64,000 nucleotides of DNA from Ruminococcus sp. YRD2003 (GTDB lineage: Bacteria; Bacillota; Clostridia; Oscillospirales; Ruminococcaceae). The notes under the pieces are model-generated. The model saw only the letters and a program-made list of their open reading frames with translations. It was not told where the DNA came from and did no database searches. A program made the translations under genes and the position numbers. Positions 28,938 through 36,489 of the stretch are shown one piece after another (positions within the stretch are counted from its first letter, which is position 1; each line of letters begins with the position of its first letter). Location of the stretch: the NCBI GenBank assembly GCA_900109435.1, contig FNZT01000012.1:1-64000 (forward strand). Reading direction: 5' to 3'.

Positions 28938-29768
28938 ATGGGTAAAGTTATCGCCGTTGCAAACCAGAAAGGCGGCGTCGGCAAGTCTACGACCGTCATC
29001 AATCTTGCGGCGTACCTCGGTATGCGAGGTAAAAAAGTGCTCTGCATAGATATTGACCCGCAGGGCAACGCTACTACAGGCTTTGGTATCAAGAAAAAGG
29101 GCGTGGAGCTCTCCATATACGATGTCCTCATCGGTAAAGCAAGGATACAGGACGCTGTTCTCGCGACCGAGTTCGATAACCTCTGCGCTGTTCCCGCTAC
29201 GGAGAGCCTCGCGGGTGCCGAGGTGGAGCTGCTGAATATGGAGAACCGCGTCAATCGCCTTAAAATGGCTGTTCTTTCAGTCAAGGACGTTTTCGATTAC
29301 ATCTTCATTGACTGCCCGCCTGCTCTCGGTACGCTGACTATTAATGCCCTTGTTGCGGCAGATTCAGTCATGATACCTATGCTTGCGGAGTTCTTCGCGC
29401 TTGAGGGTCTTTCTCAGCTCGTGAACACTATTAAAATAGTTAAAACTAATTACAACCCTTCACTCGATATTGAAGGCATTCTCTTCACGATGTTCGACGG
29501 CAGACTTAATATCGCTAACGATGTTGTCGCAGAGGTAGAGAAGTATTTCCCGAATAAGGTGTTTGAGACAAAGATTCCCAGAAATGTGCGTATTTCAGAG
29601 GCTCCCAGCCACGGCAAGCCCATTGTTTACTACGATAAGGGCTCTAAGGGCGCTGACTCTTATACTCTGCTCGGACTCGAAATGCTCGGCGAACCGCTTG
29701 AGCTCCCGAAAAAGAAGAGAAGGGGAATCTTCCATTTCACTAAGACGAAAAGGAAAAAGAAAAACTGA
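28938..29768 (+). CDS. parA: Chromosome segregation ATPase ParA (Soj)
   Basis: A 276-residue deviant-Walker ATPase that works with ParB in origin segregation and DnaA control. Walker A is ANQKGGVGKST with the signature lysine, followed by LCIDIDPQGNATTG and IFIDCPPALG. The ATG at 28938 is used because GGAGGG precedes it; an open frame continues upstream through parS site 5. A lysine/arginine-rich C-terminal tail of about 20 residues (KKKRRG, KRKKKN) extends beyond the usual end and could add DNA binding. Confidence 0.96.
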   Translation: MGKVIAVANQKGGVGKSTTVINLAAYLGMRGKKVLCIDIDPQGNATTGFGIKKKGVELSIYDVLIGKARIQDAVLATEFDNLCAVPATESLAGAEVELLNMENRVNRLKMAVLSVKDVFDYIFIDCPPALGTLTINALVAADSVMIPMLAEFFALEGLSQLVNTIKIVKTNYNPSLDIEGILFTMFDGRLNIANDVVAEVEKYFPNKVFETKIPRNVRISEAPSHGKPIVYYDKGSKGADSYTLLGLEMLGEPLELPKKKRRGIFHFTKTKRKKKN

Positions 29769-29827
29769 TTGTGTAAAATATCCGCCGACGCTCTGTGCTG
29801 AAGATTGGCGGCTGAAAGGATGATAAA

Positions 29828-30682
29828 ATGGCAAAAGGTGGTTTGGGCGCGGGTCTTGACCTGCTCTTTGAGGATAATTCCAGAGAAGTTCAGGTGAAAA
29901 AGACCCTCCGCCTTTCCGAAATAGAACCGAACCGTGACCAGCCCCGTAAGGTCTTTACCGACGAGGCTATCACTGCTCTTGCGGAGTCTATACGCGAGCA
30001 CGGTGTTTTACAGCCTATACTCGTTCGTCCTCTGTCTACGGGCGGCTATCAGATAGTCGCAGGTGAGCGCAGATGGCGTGCGGCACGTATGCTCGGTCTC
30101 GACGAGATACCCGTAACTATCCGCGAGCTCTCGGATATCGAGACTATGCAGATCGCTATTATCGAGAATCTCCAGCGTGAGGAGCTTAACCCCGTCGAGG
30201 AGGCTAGCGGCTATGCCGAGCTCATAAACAGGTACGGGATGACTCAGGAAAAGGTCGCTGCTATGGTCGGAAAGTCGCGTTCATCTGTGGCTAATTCGGT
30301 CAGAATGCTCGCCCTTCCGAAGCGTGTGCTCAATATGGTCGAGGAGGGGACTATCTCCGCAGGTCACGCAAAGGCTCTGCTCGGTTTCGAGGACGAGGAA
30401 ATGCTCATCGCTGTCGCGAACCGCGCTTCCGAGGGCGGTATGACTGTACGGCAGATCGAAAAGCTCGCTCAGAGATCCGTCGAGGCTCAGAAGCCTCCAA
30501 AAGAGGTCAAGGTCAAGAAAGAGGACACGATATATAAAGAGGTCGAGATCTCGCTCCAGCTCGCGCTGGGACGTAAGATAGAAGTCCACCACGGCAAAAA
30601 GAAGGGCACTCTCGTCATCGAATTCTACGATAAGGACGACCTGAAGGCTCTTGCCGACGAAATATACAACATTAATAATTAA
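29828..30682 (+). CDS. parB: Chromosome partitioning protein ParB (Spo0J)
   Basis: A 284-residue CTP-dependent clamp that loads at parS. It starts KGGLGAGLDLLFED, the usual ParA-contacting N-terminus. Core motifs are NRDQPRKVF, VAGERRWRAARMLG and ENLQREELNPVEEA. The helix-turn-helix segment GKSRSSVANSVRML has the parS-type recognition residues. The C-terminal dimer domain follows. Eight matching parS sites are in the window. It lies downstream of parA with a 59-base gap. Confidence 0.96.
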   Translation: MAKGGLGAGLDLLFEDNSREVQVKKTLRLSEIEPNRDQPRKVFTDEAITALAESIREHGVLQPILVRPLSTGGYQIVAGERRWRAARMLGLDEIPVTIRELSDIETMQIAIIENLQREELNPVEEASGYAELINRYGMTQEKVAAMVGKSRSSVANSVRMLALPKRVLNMVEEGTISAGHAKALLGFEDEEMLIAVANRASEGGMTVRQIEKLAQRSVEAQKPPKEVKVKKEDTIYKEVEISLQLALGRKIEVHHGKKKGTLVIEFYDKDDLKALADEIYNINN

Positions 30683-30693
30683 GGAGTAGAAAA

Positions 30694-31986
30694 ATGATAG
30701 ACATCAAGCTCATCAGAACAAATCCCGAACTCGTCAAGGAGAACATCAGGAAGAAGTTCCAGGACGAGAAGCTCGAACTCGTTGACAAGGTCGTCGAGCT
30801 CGACAAGCAGTACAGAGAAACTAAGGTGGAGTGCGACAGCCTCCGCAATCAGCGCAAGGTCAAGAGCAAGGAGATCGGCGGTCTCATGGCTAAGGGTCAG
30901 AAGGACGACGCCGAGAAGGTGAAGGCTGAGGTCTCGGAGCTCGGAAAGAAGCTCGAGGAGATGGAAGCGCGTGAAGTTGAGCTCGAGGGCGATATCCGCA
31001 AGATAATGCTCGTTATCCCCAACATCATCGACGAGTCCGTCCCGATAGGCAAGGACGACAGCGAGAATGTTGAGGTAGAGAAGTTCGGCGAGCCCGCTGT
31101 GCCCGATTTCGAGATTCCCTACCACGTCGACATCATGGAGAAGGTCAACGGTATCGACCTCGACAGCGCCCGCAAAACAAGCGGAAACGGCTTCTATTAC
31201 CTCTGCGGCGATATCGCTCAGCTCCAGTCGTGCATTCTTTCGTATGCCCGCGATTTCATGATAGATAAGGGATTTATCTACTATATTCCTCCCTTTATGA
31301 TAAGAAGCGACGTCGTTACAGGCGTTATGAGCTTCGCGGAAATGGAAGGCATGATGTACAAGATAGAAGGGGAGGACCTCTACCTCATCGGTACTTCCGA
31401 GCACTCTATGATAGGTAAGTTCATCGACACTATCATACCCGAAGGCGAGCTCCCCAAGACCCTCACAAGCTATTCGCCCTGCTTCCGCAAGGAGGTCGGC
31501 GCGCACGGCATCGAGGAGCGCGGCGTTTACCGCATTCATCAGTTCGAGAAGCAGGAGATGATAGTTGTCTGCAAGCCCGAGGAGTCTATGGACTGGTTCC
31601 ACAAGCTCTACAGCTACACCGTTGAGTTCTTCCGCACGCTCGATATCCCCGTCCGCACTCTTGAGTGCTGCTCGGGCGACCTCGCCGACCTCAAGGTGAA
31701 GAGCCTTGACGTTGAAGCATGGTCTCCCAGACAGAAGAAGTATTTCGAGGTCGGAAGCTGCTCGAACCTCGGCGACGCTCAGGCTCGCAGACTCGGTATC
31801 AGAGTCAAGGGCGACGACGGTAATAAATACTTCGCTCATACCCTCAATAATACGGTCGTTGCTCCTCCGAGAATGCTCATCGCTTTCCTCGAGAATAACC
31901 TCAACGAGGACGGCTCTATCCGCATTCCTAAGGCTCTTCAGCCCTATATGCGCAAGGAGATCATCAAAGTTCCCGAGAAGAAATAG
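30694..31986 (+). CDS. serS: Seryl-tRNA synthetase
   Basis: A 430-residue class II synthetase that charges tRNA-Ser. It has the long N-terminal coiled-coil arm (about residues 30-105). Motif 2 is CFRKEVGAHGIEERGVYR, followed by HQFEKQEMIV. The motif 3 region reads APPRMLIAFLENN, where most bacterial SerRS have AVGRT(L/V)xAILEN. The C-terminus ALQPYMRKE is also typical of a second SerRS subtype in some Firmicutes. It starts 11 bases after parB, so they are probably cotranscribed. A terminator follows. Confidence 0.95.
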   Translation: MIDIKLIRTNPELVKENIRKKFQDEKLELVDKVVELDKQYRETKVECDSLRNQRKVKSKEIGGLMAKGQKDDAEKVKAEVSELGKKLEEMEAREVELEGDIRKIMLVIPNIIDESVPIGKDDSENVEVEKFGEPAVPDFEIPYHVDIMEKVNGIDLDSARKTSGNGFYYLCGDIAQLQSCILSYARDFMIDKGFIYYIPPFMIRSDVVTGVMSFAEMEGMMYKIEGEDLYLIGTSEHSMIGKFIDTIIPEGELPKTLTSYSPCFRKEVGAHGIEERGVYRIHQFEKQEMIVVCKPEESMDWFHKLYSYTVEFFRTLDIPVRTLECCSGDLADLKVKSLDVEAWSPRQKKYFEVGSCSNLGDAQARRLGIRVKGDDGNKYFAHTLNNTVVAPPRMLIAFLENNLNEDGSIRIPKALQPYMRKEIIKVPEKK

Positions 31987-31990
31987 ACCC

Positions 31991-32036
31991 AAAAGCCTTA
32001 AAGGATCTGACGATTCTTTAAGGCTTTTTTATAAGA
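31991..32036 (+). terminator. Terminator after serS
   Basis: AAGCCTTAAAG and its near complement CTTTAAGGCTT around a short loop, followed by six T residues. Confidence 0.85.
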
Positions 32037-32080
32037 AAGAATAAAGGATAATAGAGGTGTGAATACGGCACATATAAAAA

Positions 32081-32117
32081 GAAACGGCTGCAAGGTTCGG
32101 TAGCTTGCAGCCGTTTC
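32081..32117. terminator. Second hairpin after serS, possible minus-strand terminator
   Basis: A perfect 14-base stem (GAAACGGCTGCAAG) with a nine-base loop. On the minus strand it is followed by TTTTTATATG, so it can terminate the small gene at 32153-32260. Confidence 0.75.
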
Positions 32118-32152
32118 TTCATGTTAGGAAAGGTTGGGTAAAGAATAGAAAA

Positions 32153-32260
32153 TCATTTGTTGAGCATCTCTGTATCTGCCTGTTTTGCTGCTGCGCACAG
32201 ACAGAAAGAGAATAGGGATACTGTCCCGCCGATGAATGCGCCTATCATCATATTCAGCAT
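32153..32260 (-). CDS. Tiny membrane protein, DUF3789-like (copy A)
   Basis: A 35-residue protein: MLNMMIGAFIGGTVSLFSF, then CLCAAAKQADTEMLNK. It has one membrane segment with a glycine pattern and the CLCAAA motif found in DUF3789-like micro-proteins. A GAGGTGAGCG ribosome site precedes the ATG. It is a paralogue of copy B about 250 bases upstream on the same strand. The function is unknown. Confidence 0.7.
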   Translation of the reverse strand: MLNMMIGAFIGGTVSLFSFCLCAAAKQADTEMLNK

Positions 32261-32404
32261 ATCGCTCACCTCGTCTTTCATCTGTAATTTTTTCACGTTC
32301 ATCTCTTTCTGCTTACATTATGGCGCACTTTTCTTAAAATAGTCTTAAAAAATACTACGTTTTTCAAATTTTTTTGTTGATATTACAGACTGTAAATTAT
32401 GAGG

Positions 32405-32509
32405 TCAGCGGTCTGTGAACTCGTCGCCCCACTTTGCGGCTACACACAGGCACATTGCAAATACTCCCACTGCTCCGCCAAACATACTTCCAAGTATGAA
32501 TCCGACCAT
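32405..32509 (-). CDS. Tiny membrane protein, DUF3789-like (copy B)
   Basis: A 34-residue protein: MVGFILGSMFGGAVGVFAM, then CLCVAAKWGDEFTDR. The GSMFGGAVGVFAMCLCVAA core matches the DUF3789 pattern well. AGAGGTG lies eight bases before the ATG, which supports this start over the longer open frame. Single membrane segment, cytoplasmic charged tail. Function unknown; such proteins are often seen in mobile elements of gut Firmicutes. Confidence 0.75.
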   Translation of the reverse strand: MVGFILGSMFGGAVGVFAMCLCVAAKWGDEFTDR

Positions 32510-32610
32510 ATTATCACCTCTTTGTTTTATTATGCCCGCTTTTTTTGCTGTAAACAAAATTTTTATCGTGGCGGAGGTTTCTTGTCGGGGCGGCGTGTTG
32601 GCATGAGCCC

Positions 32611-32639
32611 TTGCTATTTCCAATCATTTATGTTATAAT
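32611..32639 (+). promoter_or_regulatory. Promoter of the lipoprotein-FprA pair
   Basis: TTGCTA and TATAAT with a 17-base spacer, about 34 bases upstream of the lipoprotein start. Confidence 0.75.
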
Positions 32640-32672
32640 ATCTTATACCAATAATCTGACAGGAGGTCAAAT

Positions 32673-33098
32673 ATGAAAAATTTTAACAGGTTTATCATAG
32701 CTCTGCTGTGCGCTGCCGTTTGTGCGGGAGCTGTCTCGTGCGACGACAACGATAAAAAAACTACCAGAAAAGCTACTTCCGTGACCGTTCAGGGCAATGA
32801 GCCTACTCAGGCTGCGACAAAGGGCGATTATGTCCCCGTCTCCGTTGACGATATGGACGTGCTCTACTCGGGCTGGATAAAGCTGCCTACGGGCAAGGAG
32901 TACATCATTCTCCTCAATGCTCTCGACCAGAAGTACGTAAACGGCTACGCTTATCCCGATTTTCCAGCCGACGTCTATAAGGAGGAGGGCGAGTACCTGC
33001 TCGTCAAGACTCTCGATAAGGTCGGATATATCCCCAAGACAAACTTTACGACCGAGGCTCCCGAGGTAGAGGGGCACGTCGAAAATACTACGAAATGA
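32673..33098 (+). CDS. Small hypothetical lipoprotein
   Basis: A 141-residue protein with a lipoprotein signal (hydrophobic segment, lipobox AVSC at about residue 23), a short charged and Thr-rich linker, and a compact domain of about 90 residues (YVPVSVDDMDVLYSGWIK, ending YIPKTNFTTEAP). I do not recognise a family; the domain may be SH3-like. AGGAGG precedes the start. It is followed 11 bases later by the FprA flavoprotein gene, so they are likely cotranscribed. Confidence 0.8.
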   Translation: MKNFNRFIIALLCAAVCAGAVSCDDNDKKTTRKATSVTVQGNEPTQAATKGDYVPVSVDDMDVLYSGWIKLPTGKEYIILLNALDQKYVNGYAYPDFPADVYKEEGEYLLVKTLDKVGYIPKTNFTTEAPEVEGHVENTTK

Positions 33099-33109
33099 GG
33101 TAATTATCT

Positions 33110-34267
33110 ATGAACAACATCACTAAGGACATCTTCTACATCGGCGTTAATGACCACGATATCGACCTCTTTGAGGGACAGTACGACGTGCCTAACGGTA
33201 TGGCGTATAACTCGTACCTCATTGCTGACGAGAAAATTGCGGTTCTCGATACCGTGGACGCAAACTTTACCGAGCAGTGGCTCGCAAATCTCAAAGATGC
33301 TCTCGGAGGCAGACAGCCCGACTATCTCATCGTTCAGCACGTCGAGCCCGACCACTCCGCTAATATCGGCGCTTTTCTCAGAGAGTTCCCGAATACGGCT
33401 GTTGTCGGCAACGCAAAGACTTTCGCTTTCATCTCTGCTTTCTATCCCGATGTCGAGATAAAGAATGCTCTCACGGTCAAGGACGGCGACAAGCTCTCGC
33501 TCGGCAGACATGAGCTGAGCTTCATTTTCGCTCCCATGGTCCACTGGCCTGAGGTCATGATGACCTACGACAGCACCGATAAGGTTTTCTTCTCCGCTGA
33601 CGCTTTCGGCAAGTTCGGTGCCCTCGACGCTGACGAGGACTGGGCTTGCGAGGCGCGCCGTTACTACTTCGGCATCGTTGGCAAGTACGGTGTGCAGGTA
33701 CAGGGGCTCCTCAAGAAGGCGGCTGCTCTCGATATCAGCATCATCTGCCCCCTCCACGGTCCTGTGCTTACCGAAAACCTCGGCTACTATATCGGTCTGT
33801 ATGATACGTGGTCGAGCTACGGGGTGGAGTCTGAGGGCGTGTTCATCGCTTATACCTCCGTTTACGGCAACACCAAAAAGGCGGCTGAGCTCCTCCGCGA
33901 GAAGCTCCTCGAGAAGGGATGCCCGAAGGTTGCTATCGCTGACCTCGCCCGCGAGGATATGGCTGAGTCGGTCGAGGACGGCTTCCGCTACGGCAAGCTC
34001 GTGCTCGCGACCACTACCTACAACGGTGAGGTGTTCCCCTTCATGAATCAGTACATCGACTGGCTCGTCGAGAGAAATTATCAGAACCGCACTATCGGTA
34101 TCATCGAGAACGGCACGTGGGCTCCTACGGCGGCGAGAGTTATCAAGGCGAAGTTTGAGAAGTCCAAGAACATTACATGGCTCGACACGACTGTTACCGT
34201 CAAGGCGGCTCTCAGCGACGACAGCCGAGCACAGATAGATGCTATGGCTGACGAGCTGATGAAGTGA
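33110..34267 (+). CDS. FprA family A-type flavoprotein (flavodiiron protein)
   Basis: A 385-residue flavodiiron protein: an N-terminal metallo-beta-lactamase-like di-iron domain and a C-terminal flavodoxin domain. Metal ligands appear in QHVEPDHSAN, MVHWPEVM, SADAFGKFG and CPLHGPVL. The FMN site shows IAYTSVYGNTKKAAE and ATTTYNGEVFPFM. These proteins reduce O2 or NO to protect strict anaerobes, fed by rubredoxin or similar. No rubredoxin is adjacent. Length is normal; a terminator follows. Confidence 0.95.
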   Translation: MNNITKDIFYIGVNDHDIDLFEGQYDVPNGMAYNSYLIADEKIAVLDTVDANFTEQWLANLKDALGGRQPDYLIVQHVEPDHSANIGAFLREFPNTAVVGNAKTFAFISAFYPDVEIKNALTVKDGDKLSLGRHELSFIFAPMVHWPEVMMTYDSTDKVFFSADAFGKFGALDADEDWACEARRYYFGIVGKYGVQVQGLLKKAAALDISIICPLHGPVLTENLGYYIGLYDTWSSYGVESEGVFIAYTSVYGNTKKAAELLREKLLEKGCPKVAIADLAREDMAESVEDGFRYGKLVLATTTYNGEVFPFMNQYIDWLVERNYQNRTIGIIENGTWAPTAARVIKAKFEKSKNITWLDTTVTVKAALSDDSRAQIDAMADELMK

Positions 34268-34282
34268 GTTGTCAGAATCTCG

Positions 34283-34312
34283 GGAGCGGATATTTTATCC
34301 GCTCCTTTTTTT
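34283..34312 (+). terminator. Terminator after the FprA gene
   Basis: GGAGCGGATA, a three-base loop, TATCCGCTCC, then seven T residues. Confidence 0.9.
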
Positions 34313-34681
34313 GTTGCGTGAACTGTATCCTGTGGGCTGACTGATCTCATGAGCATGGAGAGTGGGTAGTTTTTGGTGGAAAGTGTTGAGAGTTTTACAC
34401 CTCCCCCGACCTCTTTCAACAGCTTATATTTGCCGATTTTTCGGGCAGGGGAGTGGGGGAGGAGTTGAATTGTCAACCGCTTTCAACCAATTGCCGAGAG
34501 GGACATATCCGAAAAAGAGATGCCGAATGCAGGGGGGGCACTTCTGTCATATCGGCGGACACCTTCACGTGCCGAGGGGGGATGTCCCGAAGCGGTTTGC
34601 CTCATTTTCACTTCGGTCTGAGTTGCCTGATTCACTGACAAAATGTTCGGTTTTGGTCTTTGAAAATATGAAGGCGGCTGT
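34313..34681. other. Long spacer without a clear gene
   Basis: No convincing coding frame was found. It contains CTTTCAACA at 34413-34421, the same 9-mer as a DnaA-box-like site at 20169. A CCTCCCCC/GGGGGAGG inverted pair lies around 34403-34463. A parS site and a promoter follow. Confidence 0.5.
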
Positions 34682-34697
34682 TGTTTCACGTGGAACA
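34682..34697. promoter_or_regulatory. parS site 6
   Basis: TGTTTCACGTGGAACA, ten bases upstream of the -35 of the exonuclease gene. ParB binding here would lie against the promoter. Confidence 0.9.
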
Positions 34698-34707
34698 TTT
34701 CTTCCGT

Positions 34708-34736
34708 TTGACTTTTTTCGCGGTTGGTACTATAAT
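34708..34736 (+). promoter_or_regulatory. Promoter of the exonuclease gene
   Basis: TTGACT and TATAAT with a 17-base spacer, about 33 bases before the start codon. Confidence 0.85.
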
Positions 34737-34769
34737 AAGATTGTCGGATGTTAATGAAAGGATATGTGC

Positions 34770-35357
34770 ATGAAAACTGTAAGAGATAAAAAAGGCAAGA
34801 GCAGACTGCTCCTGCCGAGCGACTACTGCGTCGTCGACATTGAGACAACAGGGCTCGCTCCCGAAGAGAGTGAGATAATAGAAATAGCTGCCGTAAAATA
34901 CCGTGACTTCAAAAAGACGGAGGTGTTCTCGACTTTCGTCAAGCCGAAAAAGAATATCTCACGCTTCATCACCGAGCTCACAGGTATCTCTGACGATATG
35001 GTCGCGGGCGCGCCAGGAATAGAAGAGGCTATAAGTGACTTCCGTGAATTCGTCGGAGATGATATCATTCTCGGTTACAATGTCAATTTCGATATCAATT
35101 TCCTCTACGATGCCCTCCTCAAATGCCACGGGATATACCTGTGCAATGACTTCGTGGATGTGCTCCGTTTCACGCGGAAGGCTCTTGCTCAGCTCGAGAG
35201 CCGCTCGCAGGTAAGAGTTGCGGAGTATTTTGGGATAAGCACGGGCGGTGCTCACCGCGCCGAGACCGACTGTGATATCTGCAACGCTATCTATCTGAAA
35301 ATGTGCGCCGAGCAGTGCATAATCGAACTGACAAAGAAAAAAGGAAGGTCCGGCTGA
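34770..35357 (+). CDS. DnaQ-like 3'-5' exonuclease
   Basis: A 195-residue DEDDh exonuclease of the PolC-exo/epsilon type. Exo I is VVDIETTGLAPEE, Exo II is GYNVNFDINFL and Exo III is HRAETDCDICNAIY, so all acidic residues and the histidine are present. It has no polymerase or helicase domain. It may proofread or trim DNA or RNA ends. The second ATG is chosen because the AAAGG ribosome site lies eight bases before it and too close to the first. It is preceded by a parS site and its own promoter. Confidence 0.88.
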   Translation: MKTVRDKKGKSRLLLPSDYCVVDIETTGLAPEESEIIEIAAVKYRDFKKTEVFSTFVKPKKNISRFITELTGISDDMVAGAPGIEEAISDFREFVGDDIILGYNVNFDINFLYDALLKCHGIYLCNDFVDVLRFTRKALAQLESRSQVRVAEYFGISTGGAHRAETDCDICNAIYLKMCAEQCIIELTKKKGRSG

Positions 35358-35446
35358 CGTCTGACCTCCCTTTTGTAAATTATCGGGCGCTTTTGTCGTT
35401 TAAAGAGTAAAAATATATTGATTTCTCACAAATCTGCAAATAACTA

Positions 35447-35475
35447 TTGACAAAGCTCTCCCAAAGGACTATAAT
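35447..35475 (+). promoter_or_regulatory. Promoter upstream of the Amt remnant
   Basis: TTGACA and TATAAT with a 17-base spacer. Transcription would start near 35482, just before a leader terminator. Confidence 0.88.
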
Positions 35476-35494
35476 GGCATTGTAAACAGCAATG

Positions 35495-35532
35495 AAGCTG
35501 AGGATCCTCGTCCTCGGCTTTTATTTTTTTGG
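35495..35532 (+). terminator. Leader terminator before the Amt remnant
   Basis: AAGCTGAGGA pairs with TCCTCGGCTT around a six-base loop, followed by TTTTATTTTTTT. It would stop transcripts about 50 bases after initiation unless antiterminated, so expression of the downstream frame is probably controlled. Confidence 0.75.
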
Positions 35533-35635
35533 TTAGCGCTAATTCCATACACAATGGGGTGTATGATGTACCGTGTTGTCGGTATGTCGTACGCCCCTTT
35601 GTTTTATGCTGTAATTTTTTTTAGGAGGAATCCAT

Positions 35636-35974
35636 ATGGACGCTCAAACTATCATTTCACAAGTCACTGAGAGCACTAACGGCGTTGTATTCGGAGTATG
35701 GTTCCTCGACTATGTGCTCCACATCGATGACCCCGTCGGCGCTGTTGCTGTTCATATGATGAACGGTATCTGGGGTACTATCGCTGTCGGTCTCTTTGCT
35801 AATCCCGAGGTCCCCGCCTACTCTCTCGCTGACCGTAACGGCGAACAGCTTGCAGGTCTGTTCTACGGCGACGGCAAAATGTTTATCTACGACATTGAGA
35901 ACGTCATCAAGATACGTACGGGCGAGGAAGGGTATAACGCTCTCCACGATTCCGCCGAGTGGGAAAAGGCTTGA
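35636..35974 (+). pseudogene. Remnant of an ammonium transporter (Amt), internal deletion
   Basis: The 112-residue frame contains VVFGVWFLDYVLHIDDPVGA, followed by a stretch ending in GTIAVGLFA. This corresponds to the region around helices 9-10 of Amt/MEP ammonium channels (typically DDPVGAxxVHGxxGxxGTxxVGLFA), and GLFYG also fits. The first 16 residues could be the original N-terminus, and the last 35 do not look like Amt. About three quarters of a normal 400-residue channel is missing. A consensus promoter, leader terminator and AGGAGG site remain. It may be a decaying gene or a short expressed membrane peptide. No glnK-type gene is adjacent. Confidence 0.7.
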
Positions 35975-36002
35975 CCATACGTAAATATTACGGGTATTCA
36001 GC

Positions 36003-36033
36003 GGGGCAAACCTTTCTGAAAAAAGGTTTGCCC
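36003..36033. repeat. Hairpin block of the modular palindromic family
   Basis: GGGGCAAACCTTT and its complement around a short loop. The same type of block is at 58636-58662, so this is the left part of a degenerate copy of the element at 58583-58950. Confidence 0.6.
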
Positions 36034-36069
36034 ACAGCCCCACTTTTTCCAATAAACTTATAATATGAA

Positions 36070-36147
36070 TTTTGCCCCTATAGGGTACTCTCCTGATACG
36101 GAAAGATCGAGTCTTTCTTTTTCGTGAGAGTACCCCATAGGGGCAAA
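36070..36147. repeat. TTTTGCCCCTAT palindromic repeat, copy A
   Basis: Arms of about 20 bases (TTTTGCCCCTATAGGGTACT and its near complement) enclose about 33 bases. Copies at 58757-58835 and 62740-62797 share the arms, and copy B shares the trailing TTAAATTGAA and GTTTTAGGAAGG. It sits between the Amt remnant and the antiporter. Confidence 0.85.
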
Positions 36148-36217
36148 TCTTAAATTGAAGGTTTTAGGAAGGGGAAGGGGGATCCCATGCTGCGGGCGGA
36201 AAAATGTCTCCTTCAAT

Positions 36218-36322
36218 AATTAATGTGTCCTCAATAACCGCATTTAGGCGGTTATTGCCCCGAACTTCGTTCGGGGAGCGCAAATTCCCTTTATTATAAA
36301 GAATTTGCGCGTCACATTAATT
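36218..36322. other. Three-hairpin junction, structured element of unknown kind
   Basis: A closing 10-base stem (36218-36227 with 36313-36322, AATTAATGTG/CACATTAATT) encloses three perfect hairpins with almost no linker. They are AATAACCGC/GCGGTTATT, CCCCGAAC/GTTCGGGG with a three-base loop, and GCGCAAATTC/GAATTTGCGC. The drawing is a clean four-way junction. There is no coding frame. It could be a structured RNA, a cruciform-type mobile repeat or a recombination site. It is flanked by another small hairpin (TTTTGCCC, loop TAAA, GGGCAAAA at 36336-36355). Confidence 0.6.
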
Positions 36323-36403
36323 GATGTCAAGCTCATTTTGCCCTAAAGGGCAAAACAAAGTGCAAGAAAAATTATCAATATCATAATTCTTTCTTGCACT
36401 TTG

Positions 36404-36453
36404 ACAACAAAAAAACGGCTTTAAAAAGCAGAGAAAAGCCGTTTTTTTGTTGT
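36404..36453. terminator. Bidirectional terminator
   Basis: A perfect 19-base stem with a 12-base loop and T runs on both strands (ACGGCTTT/AAAGCCGT core). It separates the converging Amt remnant and antiporter genes. Confidence 0.88.
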
Positions 36454-36489
36454 TGAGCAGACATTAATTACCCGTAATACTCGGGTTTA

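Noticed and set aside
30679..31992. 437-codon minus-strand frame opposite serS
   Set aside because: Shadow of serS without a family match.
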